Positions 53,972 through 63,135 of a stretch of DNA of 64,000 nucleotides are shown here, piece by piece. Source of the DNA: Aquincola tertiaricarbonis (GTDB lineage: Bacteria > Pseudomonadota > Gammaproteobacteria > Burkholderiales > Burkholderiaceae_C); assembly GCF_000969605.1 (NCBI RefSeq), contig NZ_JZUE01000023.1, positions 31,852 through 95,851 on the forward strand, in the 5' to 3' direction. The position numbers and the translations under genes are program-made. Position 1 is the stretch's first letter. Each line of letters begins with the position of its first letter. The notes below the pieces were generated by a model. That model saw nothing but the letters and a program-made list of their open reading frames with translations. It did not search any database and had not been told where the DNA came from.

Positions 53972-55630
53972 TCAGGCGTGGGCGGAGTGGCCGCGGGCGG
54001 CTTGCGAGCCCGCGAAGATCAGGTTCACGTCGTTGGCGTCCATGCGCCAGGAAGCGGCCGGCACGGCCTTGAAGGCCCGCTGCACCAGCGACTGGGCCGA
54101 CAGCCGGTGCCAGTCCTCCGGCACGCGCTGGCCGTTGGCCACGCCCACCACGCGCAGCTTGTGGCGGATCAGCGCATCCAGCGCCGGGCCCAGCTTCACG
54201 GCCTCGTCGATCTTGGACAGCACCACGCCGCGGCAGGCCTTGGCCTGGTAGCTCAGCATCACGTCCTCGATGGTCTCGCCCTGCGCGCTGGCGTTGACCA
54301 CCAGCAGCTTCTGGATGGCGCGGTGGCCCACCATGTCCAGCAGCTCGCGGGTGCGGCTGTCACGCTGGGCCATGCCGGCGGTGTCGATCACCACCATCTT
54401 CTTGCCGCTCAGCAGGTCCAGCAGGTCTTCCAGCGAAGCGCGGTCGTGGGCGGTGTGCACCGGCACGCCGAGGATGCGGCCATAGGTGCGCAGCTGCTCG
54501 TGCGCGCCCACGCGGTAGGCATCCAGGGTGATGAGGCCCAGGTGGCCGGCGCCGTGCTTGGTGGCGAAGGCAGCGGCGATCTTCGCGGTGGTGGTGGTCT
54601 TGCCCACGCCGGTGGAGCCGATCATGGCGTACACGCCGCCGGCATCCTCCAGCGCCGGCTCATGGTCGGCGGCCAGCAGGTTGCGCTCCAGCACGCTGGC
54701 GGCCCAGCTGGTCTCGTCCAGTGCATCGGCGGGCAGGCCGTCGGCCAGCTTGCGGATCAGCGCGGGCGAGAAGCCGCAGTCCAGCAGCTTCTGCGTCAGG
54801 TTGGCCTGGCGCGGGTTGCGCTGCATGCGTTCCATGAAGGCCAGGGCGCCGAAGCGTTCCTCGATCAGGCCCTTCATCGAGCGCAGCTCGCTCATCATCT
54901 CGAACTGGCTGTCGCGGGCGGCGGCCTGCAGCTCGTCGTCCAGCGGGGCCTGGGCCTGGCGGATCTCGTCGCGCAGCACCGGCGGGCGGCGGCGCGGCGG
55001 CTCGGCGCGCAGCGGCTCCAGAGCGGGCAGCTCATGGCGCACGGTGCGCGGCGCGGGCTCGCGCTCACGCTCGGCTTCACGCTGGCGCGGTGCCGGGCGT
55101 GCGGCGGCGGCCGGTGCCTCGGGCGACAGCTCGGCCTTGCGGCGCTTGAGCATGCGCTCGCGCACATAGTCCTGGAAGGTGAGGGTGCTCATGCCCAGGC
55201 GGCCGACGTCGCGCTCCACGTCCTCGGCCGGCTCGGCGGCTTCGATGCGGGGCTCGACGCGCTCGTCCATGCGCGGGTCGAAGCGGGAGTCGATGCGGGA
55301 GTCGATGCGTGCGTCCAGCCGGCTGTCGGCGCGGGCCTCCCGGCGGGCCTCGATGCGCTGCTCCAGCCGCGAAGGTTCGGCGCGCATGCCGTCGCGCAGG
55401 TCGCGGTGGCGGGCCGGGGCGGCCGGTGCCGGGGCCGGCTCGGCGCGCACGGTGCCGGCCTGGCTGGCGGCACGCTCGATCTGCTGCATGCCGTCCGGCG
55501 CCATCGCCAGCACCTCCACGCCTTCGGCGCAGGGCCGGGTGGACAGCACGACCGCGTCGTCGCCGAAGGCCTGGCGGACCAGGTTCAGTGCGTCGCGCGA
55601 GGTGCGCCCGGTGAAGCGCTTGACGTTCAT
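53972..55630 (-). CDS. flhF: Flagellar SRP-like GTPase
   Basis: 552 residues. The NG domain has the P-loop GSTGVGKTTTTAKIAAAFA, LITLDAYRVGAHEQL, MVVIDTAGMAQRDS and SKIDEAVKLG. The N-terminal B domain is unusually long, with MNVKRFTGRTSRDALNLVRQAFGDDAVVLS followed by about 200 low-complexity residues, including Arg/Asp repeats (RIDSRIDSRFDPRMDERVEPRIE). FlhF sets the site and number of flagella and recruits early parts such as FliF. Its start overlaps the flhA stop by four bases. Confidence 0.96.
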   Translation of the reverse strand: MNVKRFTGRTSRDALNLVRQAFGDDAVVLSTRPCAEGVEVLAMAPDGMQQIERAASQAGTVRAEPAPAPAAPARHRDLRDGMRAEPSRLEQRIEARREARADSRLDARIDSRIDSRFDPRMDERVEPRIEAAEPAEDVERDVGRLGMSTLTFQDYVRERMLKRRKAELSPEAPAAAARPAPRQREAEREREPAPRTVRHELPALEPLRAEPPRRRPPVLRDEIRQAQAPLDDELQAAARDSQFEMMSELRSMKGLIEERFGALAFMERMQRNPRQANLTQKLLDCGFSPALIRKLADGLPADALDETSWAASVLERNLLAADHEPALEDAGGVYAMIGSTGVGKTTTTAKIAAAFATKHGAGHLGLITLDAYRVGAHEQLRTYGRILGVPVHTAHDRASLEDLLDLLSGKKMVVIDTAGMAQRDSRTRELLDMVGHRAIQKLLVVNASAQGETIEDVMLSYQAKACRGVVLSKIDEAVKLGPALDALIRHKLRVVGVANGQRVPEDWHRLSAQSLVQRAFKAVPAASWRMDANDVNLIFAGSQAARGHSAHA

Positions 55631-57744
55631 GCCGTGCCTCCAATGATCGAACCGATCCGGATCGTGTGGGTGTCAGGAATCTCGCTGTGGGCCAGCACCT
55701 TCAGCCGCGGCGCCGCGCGGCGCAGCAGCCGCGCCATCGGGGCGCGGATCAGGTCGGGCACCAGCAGGCAGGCCGGCACGCCCAGCTCTTCCTGCTGGCG
55801 CGAGGTGTCGGCCGCGCCGCGGGTGATGCTTTCGGCCACGCCGGGGTCCAGCGCGGCGCCGTGCGGCGAGGTGAGGGCCTGGGTGACCAGGCGCTCCAGT
55901 TCGGGGTCGAGCGCGATCACGTCCAGCTCGCGGGTGCCGCCGTAGATCTGCTGCACGATGGCCGGGGCCAGGTGCACGCGGATGCGGCGGGCCAGCTCGG
56001 TGGGGTCGGTGACGACGGCGGCATGCTCGGCCATGCATTCGACGATGGAGCGCATGTCGCGGATGTGGACGCCTTCTTCGAGCAGCAGTTGCAGGACCTT
56101 TTGCACCGTAGCGATTCCGACCATCTTGGGGATCACGTCCTCGATCAGCTTGGGAGCGAGCTTGGTGACGTGTTCGACCAGGTTTTGAACTTCGACCCGG
56201 CCCAGCAACTTGGCGGCATGGACCTGCATCAAGTGTGAAAGATGGGTGGCCACGACGGTCGAGCAATCAACAACCGTAAATCCGGCCATTTGGGCCACCT
56301 CCCGCTGGCGCTCGTCGATCCAGGTCGCGGGCAGGCCGAAGGCGGGATCGGTGGTCTTGGTGCCGATGAGCTGCTGCGTGGCGCCGCCCGGGTTGATGGC
56401 CAGCAGCATCCCCGGGAACGCCTCGGCCTCGCCCACCACGGCGCCGCGCAGCGACACGCGGTACATGCTGGGCTTGAGCTCCAGGTTGTCGCGGATGTGC
56501 ACCGGCGGCGGCAGGAAGCCCACGTCCTGCGCGAACTTCTTGCGCACGCCCTTGATGCGGCCCAGCAGGTCGCCCTTGCGCTCCTTGTCCACCAGGGCGA
56601 TGAGGCGGTAGCCCACCTCCAGGCTCAGCGTGTCCACCGGCACCAGGTCGTCCCAGCTGGCTTCCACGTTGGTGGGCGCGGCCTCGGCGCCGGGGCCGCC
56701 GGCGGCACCCGGCGCGCCCGGCGCGGGCGCCGGGGCGGCCTTGGCCTTCAGCTCGGCCTGGTGGGCCTTCCAGGCCAGCGCGCCGGTGCCGGCCGCGATC
56801 AGCAGGAACACCAGGTTGGGCATGCCGGGAATGACGCCAATCAGGCCGATGACGCCAGCCGTCAAACCCAGCGAGGTGGGCGAGCCGAACACCTGCTTGC
56901 GCACCTGGCTGCCGATGTCGGTGCCCTTGCCCACGCGCGAGACCACCATGGCCGCGGCCACCGACACCAGCAGCGCCGGGATCTGCGCCACCAGCGCATC
57001 GCCCACGGCCAGCAGCACGTAGCTGTTGGCGGCCTCGCTGGCCGTCAGCCCGTGCTGCACCACGCCGATGATGAAGCCGCCCACCAGGTTGATGAACAGG
57101 ATCAGCAGGCCGGCGATGGCGTCGCCGCGCACGTACTTGCTGGCACCGTCCATGGAGCCGAAGAAGTCGGCTTCCTCGCTGACCTCGGCGCGGCGCTTCT
57201 TGGCCTCGTCCTCGTTGATCAGGCCGGCGTTGAGGTCGGCGTCGATGGCCATCTGCTTGCCGGGCATGGCGTCCAGCGCGAACCGGGCGCCCACCTCGGC
57301 GATGCGCTCGGCGCCCTTGGTCACCACGATGAAGTTGATGACCACCAGGATGGCGAAGACGATCAGGCCGACCGCGAAGTTGCCGCCGATCAGGAAGTGG
57401 CCGAAGGATTCGATCACCTTGCCCGCAGCGCCCGGGCCGGTGTGGCCCTCCATCAGCACCACGCGGGTGGAGGCCACGTTCAGCGACAGCCGCAGCAGCG
57501 TGGTGACCAGCAGCACCGACGGGAAGGCCGAGAAGTCCAGCGGCCGCACCATGTTGGCCGCCACCATCATCACCATCAGCGCCATCGCGATGTTGAAGGT
57601 GAAGGCCACGTCGAGCACGAAGCCCGGCAGCGGCAGCACCATCATCGACAGCACGATCACCACGAACAGCGGACCCACCAGCGCCCGCACCATGGCGGCG
57701 TTGTCACCGAAGAGGTTCTGCAGGCGGGCAAGGCTCGGGTTCAT
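55627..57744 (-). CDS. flhA: Flagellar type III export gate protein
   Basis: 705 residues. The N-terminal half has eight membrane helices (VVIVLSMMVLPLPGFVLDVAF, ALMVMMVAANMVRPLDFSAFPSVLLVTTLLRLSLNVASTRVVL in parts) and the FHIPEP-type loop GKQMAIDADLNAGLINEDEAKKRR. The C-terminal cytosolic domain (RDNLELKPSMYRVSLRG, ATWIDERQREVAQMAGFTVVD) forms the ring that docks chaperone-substrate pairs such as FliS-flagellin. It lies between flhB (91 bases upstream) and flhF (4-base overlap). Confidence 0.97.
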   Translation of the reverse strand: MNPSLARLQNLFGDNAAMVRALVGPLFVVIVLSMMVLPLPGFVLDVAFTFNIAMALMVMMVAANMVRPLDFSAFPSVLLVTTLLRLSLNVASTRVVLMEGHTGPGAAGKVIESFGHFLIGGNFAVGLIVFAILVVINFIVVTKGAERIAEVGARFALDAMPGKQMAIDADLNAGLINEDEAKKRRAEVSEEADFFGSMDGASKYVRGDAIAGLLILFINLVGGFIIGVVQHGLTASEAANSYVLLAVGDALVAQIPALLVSVAAAMVVSRVGKGTDIGSQVRKQVFGSPTSLGLTAGVIGLIGVIPGMPNLVFLLIAAGTGALAWKAHQAELKAKAAPAPAPGAPGAAGGPGAEAAPTNVEASWDDLVPVDTLSLEVGYRLIALVDKERKGDLLGRIKGVRKKFAQDVGFLPPPVHIRDNLELKPSMYRVSLRGAVVGEAEAFPGMLLAINPGGATQQLIGTKTTDPAFGLPATWIDERQREVAQMAGFTVVDCSTVVATHLSHLMQVHAAKLLGRVEVQNLVEHVTKLAPKLIEDVIPKMVGIATVQKVLQLLLEEGVHIRDMRSIVECMAEHAAVVTDPTELARRIRVHLAPAIVQQIYGGTRELDVIALDPELERLVTQALTSPHGAALDPGVAESITRGAADTSRQQEELGVPACLLVPDLIRAPMARLLRRAAPRLKVLAHSEIPDTHTIRIGSIIGGTA

Positions 57745-57835
57745 GAGCCGGGATTGTTCCGGCGCCCCGCCGAACTTGAGCCGGAATAAGGGGAGGAAAC
57801 CCGCCTCTTACTTCACCCCCCGGCGCCGGCCGCGG

Positions 57836-58999
57836 CTAGCGCTTGCCGCGGGGCTGGCGGGCCTGCGCGGCCGGGTTGTGCGGGTCCAGCTCCGGCGGCA
57901 CCGGCAGCTCGGGCAGCTCGCCGGGCTGCGGCGCCTCGCCGGCCATGGCCGCGCGCAGCTGGTACACGTAGGCCAGCACCTGGGCCACCGCGGAGAACAG
58001 TGCGCCGGGAATCTCCTTGTCCAGCTCGCCGTGCTGGTACAGCGCCCGCGCCAGCGGCGGCGCCTGCAGCACCGGGACCTTGGCCTCGCGGGCGATGTCG
58101 CGGATGCGCAGGGCCAGCAGGTCGGCGCCCAGGGCCACCACGCGGGGCGCGCCCATCTTCTTCTCGTCGTACTGCAGGGCCACCGCATAGTGGGTGGGGT
58201 TCATCACCACCAGGTCGGCGTTGGGCACGGCGGCCAGCATGCGCTTGCGGGCCATCTCGCGCATCTTCACCTTCATCTTCTGCTTGATTTCCTGGTTGCC
58301 CTCGACTTCCTTGTACTCGTCCTTCACGTCCTGGTGGCTCATCTTCAGGCTTTCGGAGAGCTTCCAGCGCTGGTAGGGCACGTCGATGGCGGCGAACAGC
58401 GCCAGCGTGATCACCACCTGGATCAGGCCGGTGAGCGAGGCGCTCATCGCATGCTGGATGGCCGCGGGCAGCGGCATCGTCAGCGTGGCCGAGAACTCCT
58501 CGATGCGCGACTGCAGGTACAGCGTGCCCACGGTGCCCAGCACCGCGGCCAGCAGCGTGCTCTTGAGCGCGCCGATGAGCTGGTCCTTGCCGAAGAGCTT
58601 GGCGATGCCGGTCAGCGGATTGAACTTCTCGAACTTGGGCGCCAGCGCCTGGGTGCTGAAGTTCCAGCCGCCCGACAGGCAGGCGCTGGCCACGCCCACC
58701 AGCGCCATCACCACGCCCACCGGCACCACCACCATCAGCATCTGGGCCGCGAGCGTGGCCGCGCGCTCGCCCATCAGCCTGGGGTTCTGCAATAGCGCAT
58801 GGTCGAAGCGCAGGCCCTGCATCAGGATCTGCTGCATCCACTGGCCGATGTCGGGCGCCCACTTCACCAGCAGCCAGCCGCCGATGGCGATGGCCAGGAA
58901 ATGCCCGAAGTCGGGTGAACGCGCCACCTGGCCCTGTTCACGGGCCTTGCGGCGCTTGCGTTCACTGGCGGGTAGGGTCTTGTCCTGGGCGTCGGCCAT
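57836..58999 (-). CDS. flhB: Flagellar export switch protein
   Basis: 387 residues. N-terminus DKTLPASERKRRKAREQGQVARSPDF is typical; four membrane helices follow. The autocleavage motif NPTH is at 267-270 in VVMNPTHYAVALQY; cutting between Asn and Pro switches export from hook to filament subunits. The C-terminal tail is Pro-rich and extended. It is the first gene of flhB-flhA-flhF-flhG-fliA, behind the orphan flhD paralogue by 113 bases. Confidence 0.97.
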   Translation of the reverse strand: MADAQDKTLPASERKRRKAREQGQVARSPDFGHFLAIAIGGWLLVKWAPDIGQWMQQILMQGLRFDHALLQNPRLMGERAATLAAQMLMVVVPVGVVMALVGVASACLSGGWNFSTQALAPKFEKFNPLTGIAKLFGKDQLIGALKSTLLAAVLGTVGTLYLQSRIEEFSATLTMPLPAAIQHAMSASLTGLIQVVITLALFAAIDVPYQRWKLSESLKMSHQDVKDEYKEVEGNQEIKQKMKVKMREMARKRMLAAVPNADLVVMNPTHYAVALQYDEKKMGAPRVVALGADLLALRIRDIAREAKVPVLQAPPLARALYQHGELDKEIPGALFSAVAQVLAYVYQLRAAMAGEAPQPGELPELPVPPELDPHNPAAQARQPRGKR

Positions 59000-59112
59000 G
59001 GCAGCTGCGGTTCAAGGCCCCGCATGGTGCCGGGCGCAGGCGTCCGGCATGGCCGGAAAAGGCCGGCATTCGCGGTGCAGCCGAAGTGCTTGGCGCAGCC
59101 TGGCGGTGCGGC

Positions 59113-59400
59113 TCAGTCTTCGCCGCCGGCAGCGGGACCGGCGCCGTGGCCGGGCAGGTGATGGGTCACCAGGTCCCACACCAGCTCGTCGTCCAGCCGG
59201 AAGCTGCACACCAGCGTGTTGCCCGAGGCGGTGCGCGCCATCTGCGAAGGGGTCATGCGCTCGATCACCTGGGCGGCTTCCTCGCCGATGCCCAGTTGCG
59301 CCAGCGCGGCGGCGCGGTCGGTGCGCAGCAGGGTCTGCGCCAGCATCAGGTAGGCGACGTTGGCTTCGCGGATCTCCGCAAGGATCTGGCTGCTGTTCAT
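59113..59400 (-). CDS. flhD: Orphan FlhD paralogue
   Basis: 95 residues from the ATG at 59398-59400. The sequence ILAEIREANVAYLMLAQTLLRTDRAAALAQLGIGEEAAQVIERMTPSQM (in parts) and NTLVCSFRLDDELVW follow the FlhD pattern through the dimer and helix-turn-helix-like region. FlhD normally forms a hexamer with FlhC. There is no flhC here: the next gene downstream is flhB. A separate flhC, preceded by the end of another flhD-like gene, lies at 63344-64000. The C-terminus is short (HHLPGHGAGPAAGGED) and lacks the ILMAG-type ending of that copy. It may tune FlhDC activity; this is inference. Confidence 0.78.
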   Translation of the reverse strand: MNSSQILAEIREANVAYLMLAQTLLRTDRAAALAQLGIGEEAAQVIERMTPSQMARTASGNTLVCSFRLDDELVWDLVTHHLPGHGAGPAAGGED

Positions 59401-59548
59401 GAGGTGCGGCGCACGCCGCCGGCGTTCTTGGCCCACCACTGTAGGAGGGGCCTGGCCGGCGCCGCCAGCCACCGCGGCGCCATGCGCGTTGTCACGCTTG
59501 TTCGGCGGCTTGTGTCGGCCTGTTTCCTACAGCGCCGGCCGCCGCGGT

Positions 59549-59998
59549 TCAGGCCGACAGGTCGACGCTGGCCCCGGGCGCTGCGGTGCCCGGGCCGGCA
59601 TAGCGGGTGGCGGCCGCGGCGGCGCGGCTGCGTTCGTCGGTGGCGACGGCGCTGCTGCCGTAGGCCGGCGCGGCGGCGCGGCAGGCCGCACAGGTGCAGG
59701 CCGCGCCATGCTTGGAGCCGGCACCGAAGCCGATGCTGAAGGGAAGCTCGATGTCCGAAGGCGGCCGCGGCAGCGAAGCCTGCTGCTGATGCGCCGCCAG
59801 GGCGGCCGCCTGGGCCTGCGGTGCACCGGCCACGGCCTGTGCCGCGGCGGTGGGCGCTGCAGCGACGGCGCCCGCGGCGGCCACGGCCGTCGCGGGTGTT
59901 TCGCCGGCCGCCAGTGCAGCGGGCGCGGCGCGCCGCTCGGCGGCTGCGGAGGTCAGCAGTGCAGGGCTTGCGTGGGCACTGGGCGAAATGGCGTTCAT
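59549..59998 (-). CDS. Ala-rich protein of unknown function with a cysteine cluster
   Basis: 149 residues from the ATG at 59996-59998, with GGGGTGA just ahead as ribosome site. More than a third of the residues are alanine. The one structured-looking part is LPFSIGFGAGSKHGAACTCAACRAA, where CxCxxC could hold a metal. No signal peptide or membrane helix. It lies 91 bases after cheZ and 148 bases ahead of the orphan flhD, all on one strand. I do not recognise it, and codon bias in G+C-rich DNA makes such frames easy to overcall. Confidence 0.5.
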   Translation of the reverse strand: MNAISPSAHASPALLTSAAAERRAAPAALAAGETPATAVAAAGAVAAAPTAAAQAVAGAPQAQAAALAAHQQQASLPRPPSDIELPFSIGFGAGSKHGAACTCAACRAAAPAYGSSAVATDERSRAAAAATRYAGPGTAAPGASVDLSA

Positions 59999-60089
59999 GA
60001 TCACCCCGGAAGAATGGCTCCTGGGTGTCTTACGGCATTTCCGGGCCGGGCTTGAGGCCGGCAGGGCGCAGCGGCTGCGCCCACATGTG

Positions 60090-60722
60090 TCAGAACCCCA
60101 GGCTGGCCAGGAGATCGTCGACTTCGCTCTGGTCCTGGACCACGTCGGTGCGGCCCTCGGGGTTGACCACCGGACCGTTGAGCAGCGTGGTTTCCACCTT
60201 GTGCGCCTGCTCGGGCGGCGCGGCCTGCACCAGCAGCTTGACCAGGCTGTCTTCCAGGTCGGTGGCCAGCGAGACCACCTTGGCCACCACCTGGCCGGTG
60301 AGGTCATGGAAGTCCTGCGCCAGCATGATGTCGGTCAGGTGCATGTCGATGCGGGCGGTGGCCTGCTCCACCTCGCCCACGAAGTTCATCACCGAGCCCG
60401 AAGCCACGGCACGCACCGGGTCGGCAACGATGGCCGCGGCGATGGCACGCGTCTGCTCGGTGATGGAGTGGTGTTCCAGCTTGGCGCTGTCCACCGAGTT
60501 CAGCACCTTGTCGGCCGCATCGGCCGTCTTCTTGGCGATGTAGCTCAGGCGGCTGCGGGCGTCGGGCAGGCCGTCGGCCGCGTCCTTCAGCTTGGGCATC
60601 ACGCCCAGTTGCTGCAGCGTGTCGTGCAGCTGGCGGGTGATGGTGCCCAGCTGCTGGAAGATTTCCGGCGAAGCTTGCGCGGCCATCTGCGGCGCCAAGG
60701 CGGCGATGTCATCCATTTTCAT
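60090..60722 (-). CDS. cheZ: CheY-P phosphatase
   Basis: 210 residues; the ATG at 60720-60722 is preceded by CCAGGAGCACCC. The long helical hairpin contains the active-site motif DIMLAQDFHDLTGQVVAKVV, with the catalytic Gln and acidic residues of CheZ. The C-terminal peptide QSEVDDLLASLGF is the CheY-binding tail. It removes phosphate from CheY-P and so returns the motor to default rotation. It lies 22 bases after cheY in one transcript. Confidence 0.95.
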   Translation of the reverse strand: MKMDDIAALAPQMAAQASPEIFQQLGTITRQLHDTLQQLGVMPKLKDAADGLPDARSRLSYIAKKTADAADKVLNSVDSAKLEHHSITEQTRAIAAAIVADPVRAVASGSVMNFVGEVEQATARIDMHLTDIMLAQDFHDLTGQVVAKVVSLATDLEDSLVKLLVQAAPPEQAHKVETTLLNGPVVNPEGRTDVVQDQSEVDDLLASLGF

Positions 60723-60744
60723 CGGGTGCTCCTGGGTGCCTGCT

Positions 60745-61143
60745 TCAGGCGGTCGCGGCAAGTTTCTGCATGATCTTCTGGACCTTTTCTTCCAGCGTCG
60801 CCTTGGTGAAAGGCTTGACGATGTAGCCGGCGGCGCCCGACTGGGCGGCCAGCACGATGTCCTCCTTGCGGGCCTCGGCCGTCACCATCAGCACCGGCAG
60901 GTGCTTCAGCGAGTCGTCCGACTTGATGGCCTTCAGCAGGTCGAAGCCGTTCATGTTGGGCATGTTGATGTCGGAGACGACGAAGTCGAACTTCTGCGCC
61001 TTCAGCATCTGCAGCGCGATGGCGCCGTCCTCGGCTTCATCGGCGTTGTTGCAACCCATTTCCTTGAGCAGGCCCCGCACGATGCGGCGCATGGTCGAGA
61101 AGTCGTCGACGATGAGAAATTTCAGTTCGGTGGTGCTGCTCAT
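60745..61143 (-). CDS. cheY: Chemotaxis response regulator
   Basis: 132 residues. Receiver residues are Asp13/Asp14 in [11 protein letters not shown], phospho-acceptor Asp58 in [12 protein letters not shown], Thr88 in MVTAEA and Lys110 in YIVKPFTK. The close match to enterobacterial CheY ([22 protein letters not shown]) marks it as the motor-binding CheY. Behind motB, its FliA promoter lies inside the end of that gene. cheZ follows after 22 bases. Confidence 0.97.
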   Translation of the reverse strand: MSSTTELKFLIVDDFSTMRRIVRGLLKEMGCNNADEAEDGAIALQMLKAQKFDFVVSDINMPNMNGFDLLKAIKSDDSLKHLPVLMVTAEARKEDIVLAAQSGAAGYIVKPFTKATLEEKVQKIMQKLAATA

Positions 61144-61172
61144 GGGAGGGCTTCCTCTCGGGGAATGAGGCT

Positions 61173-61199
61173 TTATCGGAGGTTGACGAGGGGACTTGA
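61173..61199 (-). promoter_or_regulatory. Sigma-28 (FliA) promoter of cheY-cheZ, embedded in the 3' end of motB
   Basis: On the minus strand TCAAGT (complement 61194-61199) is followed after 14 bases by CCGATAA (61173-61179). The final TAA of the -10 box is the motB stop codon, and the rest encodes the last motB residues (SSPLVNLR). Transcription should start about 20-25 bases ahead of the cheY ATG. Confidence 0.8.
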
Positions 61200-62117
61200 G
61201 GCGGGCCGGATCGACGGCACGCCGGTGGCTTCCGCCACCTCGGGCGCGGTACGGAAAACGCGGTCCTCGGCATCACGGTTCATCACGATGATGCTGATGC
61301 GGCGGTTCTGTGCGTTGAGCGGTTCGTCATTGACGAACAGCGTGCTGGAGGCCAGGCCCTGCACCCGCAGGATGCGGTGGTCGGGCAGGCCGCCCAGGAT
61401 GAGTTCGCGGCGCGAGGCATTGGCGCGGTCGGCCGACAGCTCCCAGTTGCTGTAGCCGCGTTCGCCGCCGGAGAACGGATGGGCGTCGGTATGGCCTTCC
61501 AGCGTGAGCCGGTTGGGCACCTCGCCCAGCACCGCGCCGATCTCGCGCAGCAGCTCGCGCATGTAGGGCTTCACCTCGGCGCTGCCGCTGTCGAACATGG
61601 GTCGGTTCTGCTCGTCGACGATCTGGATGCGCAGGCCGTCGCGGGTCATGTCCAGGCGGATCTGGCTGGCCAGCGGCGCCAGCTTGGCATTGGCGCCGAT
61701 CTTCTGCTCGACCTTCTGCTTGAGTTCTTCCAGCCGCGCACGCTCGGCGCGCAGCTGCTCTTCCTTCAGCGCCTGCAGGTTCACCGTGGCCTTGGGCGCG
61801 GCGATGTCCCCGCGCTTGACCTGGCCGGTGGTGCGCGTCAGGTCCTGGCCGCCGCCCTTGAGCACGTGCGACGAATCGCCCGAGCCGGAACCGCCCGCCT
61901 GCAGCGCCACGCGCAGCGGCGACTGGAAGTAGTCGGCGATGCCCTTCTTGTCGCCTTCGGTGGTGCTGCCCAGCAGCCACATGAGCAGGAAGAAGGCCAT
62001 CATCGCCGTCACGAAGTCGGCATAGGCGATCTTCCAGGCGCCGCCATGGTGACCATGGCCGCCCTTCTTGATCTTCTTGACGATGATCGGCTGCAGCTTC
62101 TTGCTGTCACCGGCCAT
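61173..62117 (-). CDS. motB: Flagellar motor stator protein MotB
   Basis: 314 residues. A Lys/Gly/His-rich start ([13 protein letters not shown]) precedes the single membrane helix [21 protein letters not shown] with the proton-carrying Asp34. The periplasmic OmpA-like domain ([26 protein letters not shown]) anchors the stator to peptidoglycan. It works with MotA as a proton channel that drives rotation. It starts 129 bases after motA, a wider gap than usual for this pair. Confidence 0.96.
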   Translation of the reverse strand: MAGDSKKLQPIIVKKIKKGGHGHHGGAWKIAYADFVTAMMAFFLLMWLLGSTTEGDKKGIADYFQSPLRVALQAGGSGSGDSSHVLKGGGQDLTRTTGQVKRGDIAAPKATVNLQALKEEQLRAERARLEELKQKVEQKIGANAKLAPLASQIRLDMTRDGLRIQIVDEQNRPMFDSGSAEVKPYMRELLREIGAVLGEVPNRLTLEGHTDAHPFSGGERGYSNWELSADRANASRRELILGGLPDHRILRVQGLASSTLFVNDEPLNAQNRRISIIVMNRDAEDRVFRTAPEVAEATGVPSIRPASSPLVNLR

Positions 62118-62246
62118 GGTCGGCTCCGCATGCAGGGGTCAGTTCGCCGCCGGCCCGCCCCAAGGCGACCGCGCCCCAATGGCCACGAGGGGGCCCGTGC
62201 CGGTCCCGGGGGGCCGACGCTGTACTCGGCGTCTTGGGGGTCGACA
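62118..62246 (-). other. motA-motB spacer
   Basis: These 129 bases separate two genes that normally touch or overlap. The sequence is strongly G+C-rich with short inverted repeats (for instance around GGGGCCCGTGCC, 62188-62200). I see no promoter or open frame of note. Confidence 0.4.
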
Positions 62247-63107
62247 TCACTTCTTGCCCTTGACGTGGCCTTCCAGCTCCGCAAAGGTGGGGCGCTCCGT
62301 CGAGTACAAGACCTTGCGGCCGAACTCCACCGCCACCTGCGGCGCATAGCCCTGCATCGAGGCCAGCAGCGTGGTCTTGATGCACTGCAGCTCCTTGCTG
62401 CCTTCGTCCACCTTCTGCTCCAGCAGCCCGGCCAGCGGCTCGAAGATGCCGTAGGCCAGCAGGATGCCGAGGAAGGTGCCCACCAGGGCCGAGCCGATCA
62501 TGCCGCCCAGCACCGCCGGCGGCTGGCCCACCGAGCCCATGGTGTTCACCACGCCCAGCACCGCAGCCACGATGCCGAAGGCCGGCAGCCCGCCGGCCAG
62601 GCGCTGGATGGCGCCCACGGCCGCATGGGCCTCGTGGTGGTGGGTGTCGATCTCGCTGTCCATCAGCGACTCGATCTCGTGCGCGTTCAGGTTGCCCGAC
62701 ACCATCATGCGCAGGTAGTCGGTGATGAACTCCATCACGTGGTGGTCGTTGCCGATCACCGCGTACTTGGAAAAGATGGCCGAGCTGTGCGGGTCCTCGA
62801 CGTCCTTCTCGATGGACATCAGGCCTTCCTTGCGGGCCTTCTGCAGGATCTCGTACTGCAGCGCCATCAGCTCCATGTAGCGGGCCTTGGTGTACTTGCT
62901 GCCCTTGAAGCAGGCGCCAAAGCCCTTGAGCGTCGCCTTCATCACCTTGGGCTGGTTGTTGGCGATCATCGCGCCGATGGCGGCGCCCATGATGGTGATC
63001 ATCTCGAACGGCAATGCCTTCATCACCACGCCGATGTTGCCGCCGTGGACGATGAACACGCCGAAGATGCAACCGAGCGCGACGAGCCAGCCGATGATGA
63101 CGAACAT
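62247..63107 (-). CDS. motA: Flagellar motor stator protein MotA
   Basis: 286 residues from the ATG at 63105-63107; the frame is open further but MotA begins MFVIIGWLVALGCIFGVFIVHGG. Four membrane helices are visible (the second near GAAIGAMIANN, the last two PAFGIVAAVLGVVNTMGSV and ALVGTFLGILLAYGIFEPLAGLL), with a cytoplasmic loop carrying the rotor-facing charges (KYTKARYMELMALQYEILQKARKEG). With MotB it forms the proton-driven stator. A FliA promoter lies about 30 bases upstream. Confidence 0.96.
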   Translation of the reverse strand: MFVIIGWLVALGCIFGVFIVHGGNIGVVMKALPFEMITIMGAAIGAMIANNQPKVMKATLKGFGACFKGSKYTKARYMELMALQYEILQKARKEGLMSIEKDVEDPHSSAIFSKYAVIGNDHHVMEFITDYLRMMVSGNLNAHEIESLMDSEIDTHHHEAHAAVGAIQRLAGGLPAFGIVAAVLGVVNTMGSVGQPPAVLGGMIGSALVGTFLGILLAYGIFEPLAGLLEQKVDEGSKELQCIKTTLLASMQGYAPQVAVEFGRKVLYSTERPTFAELEGHVKGKK

Positions 63108-63135
63108 GATGTGAACGAGTTCCTGGTTCCGCGGT

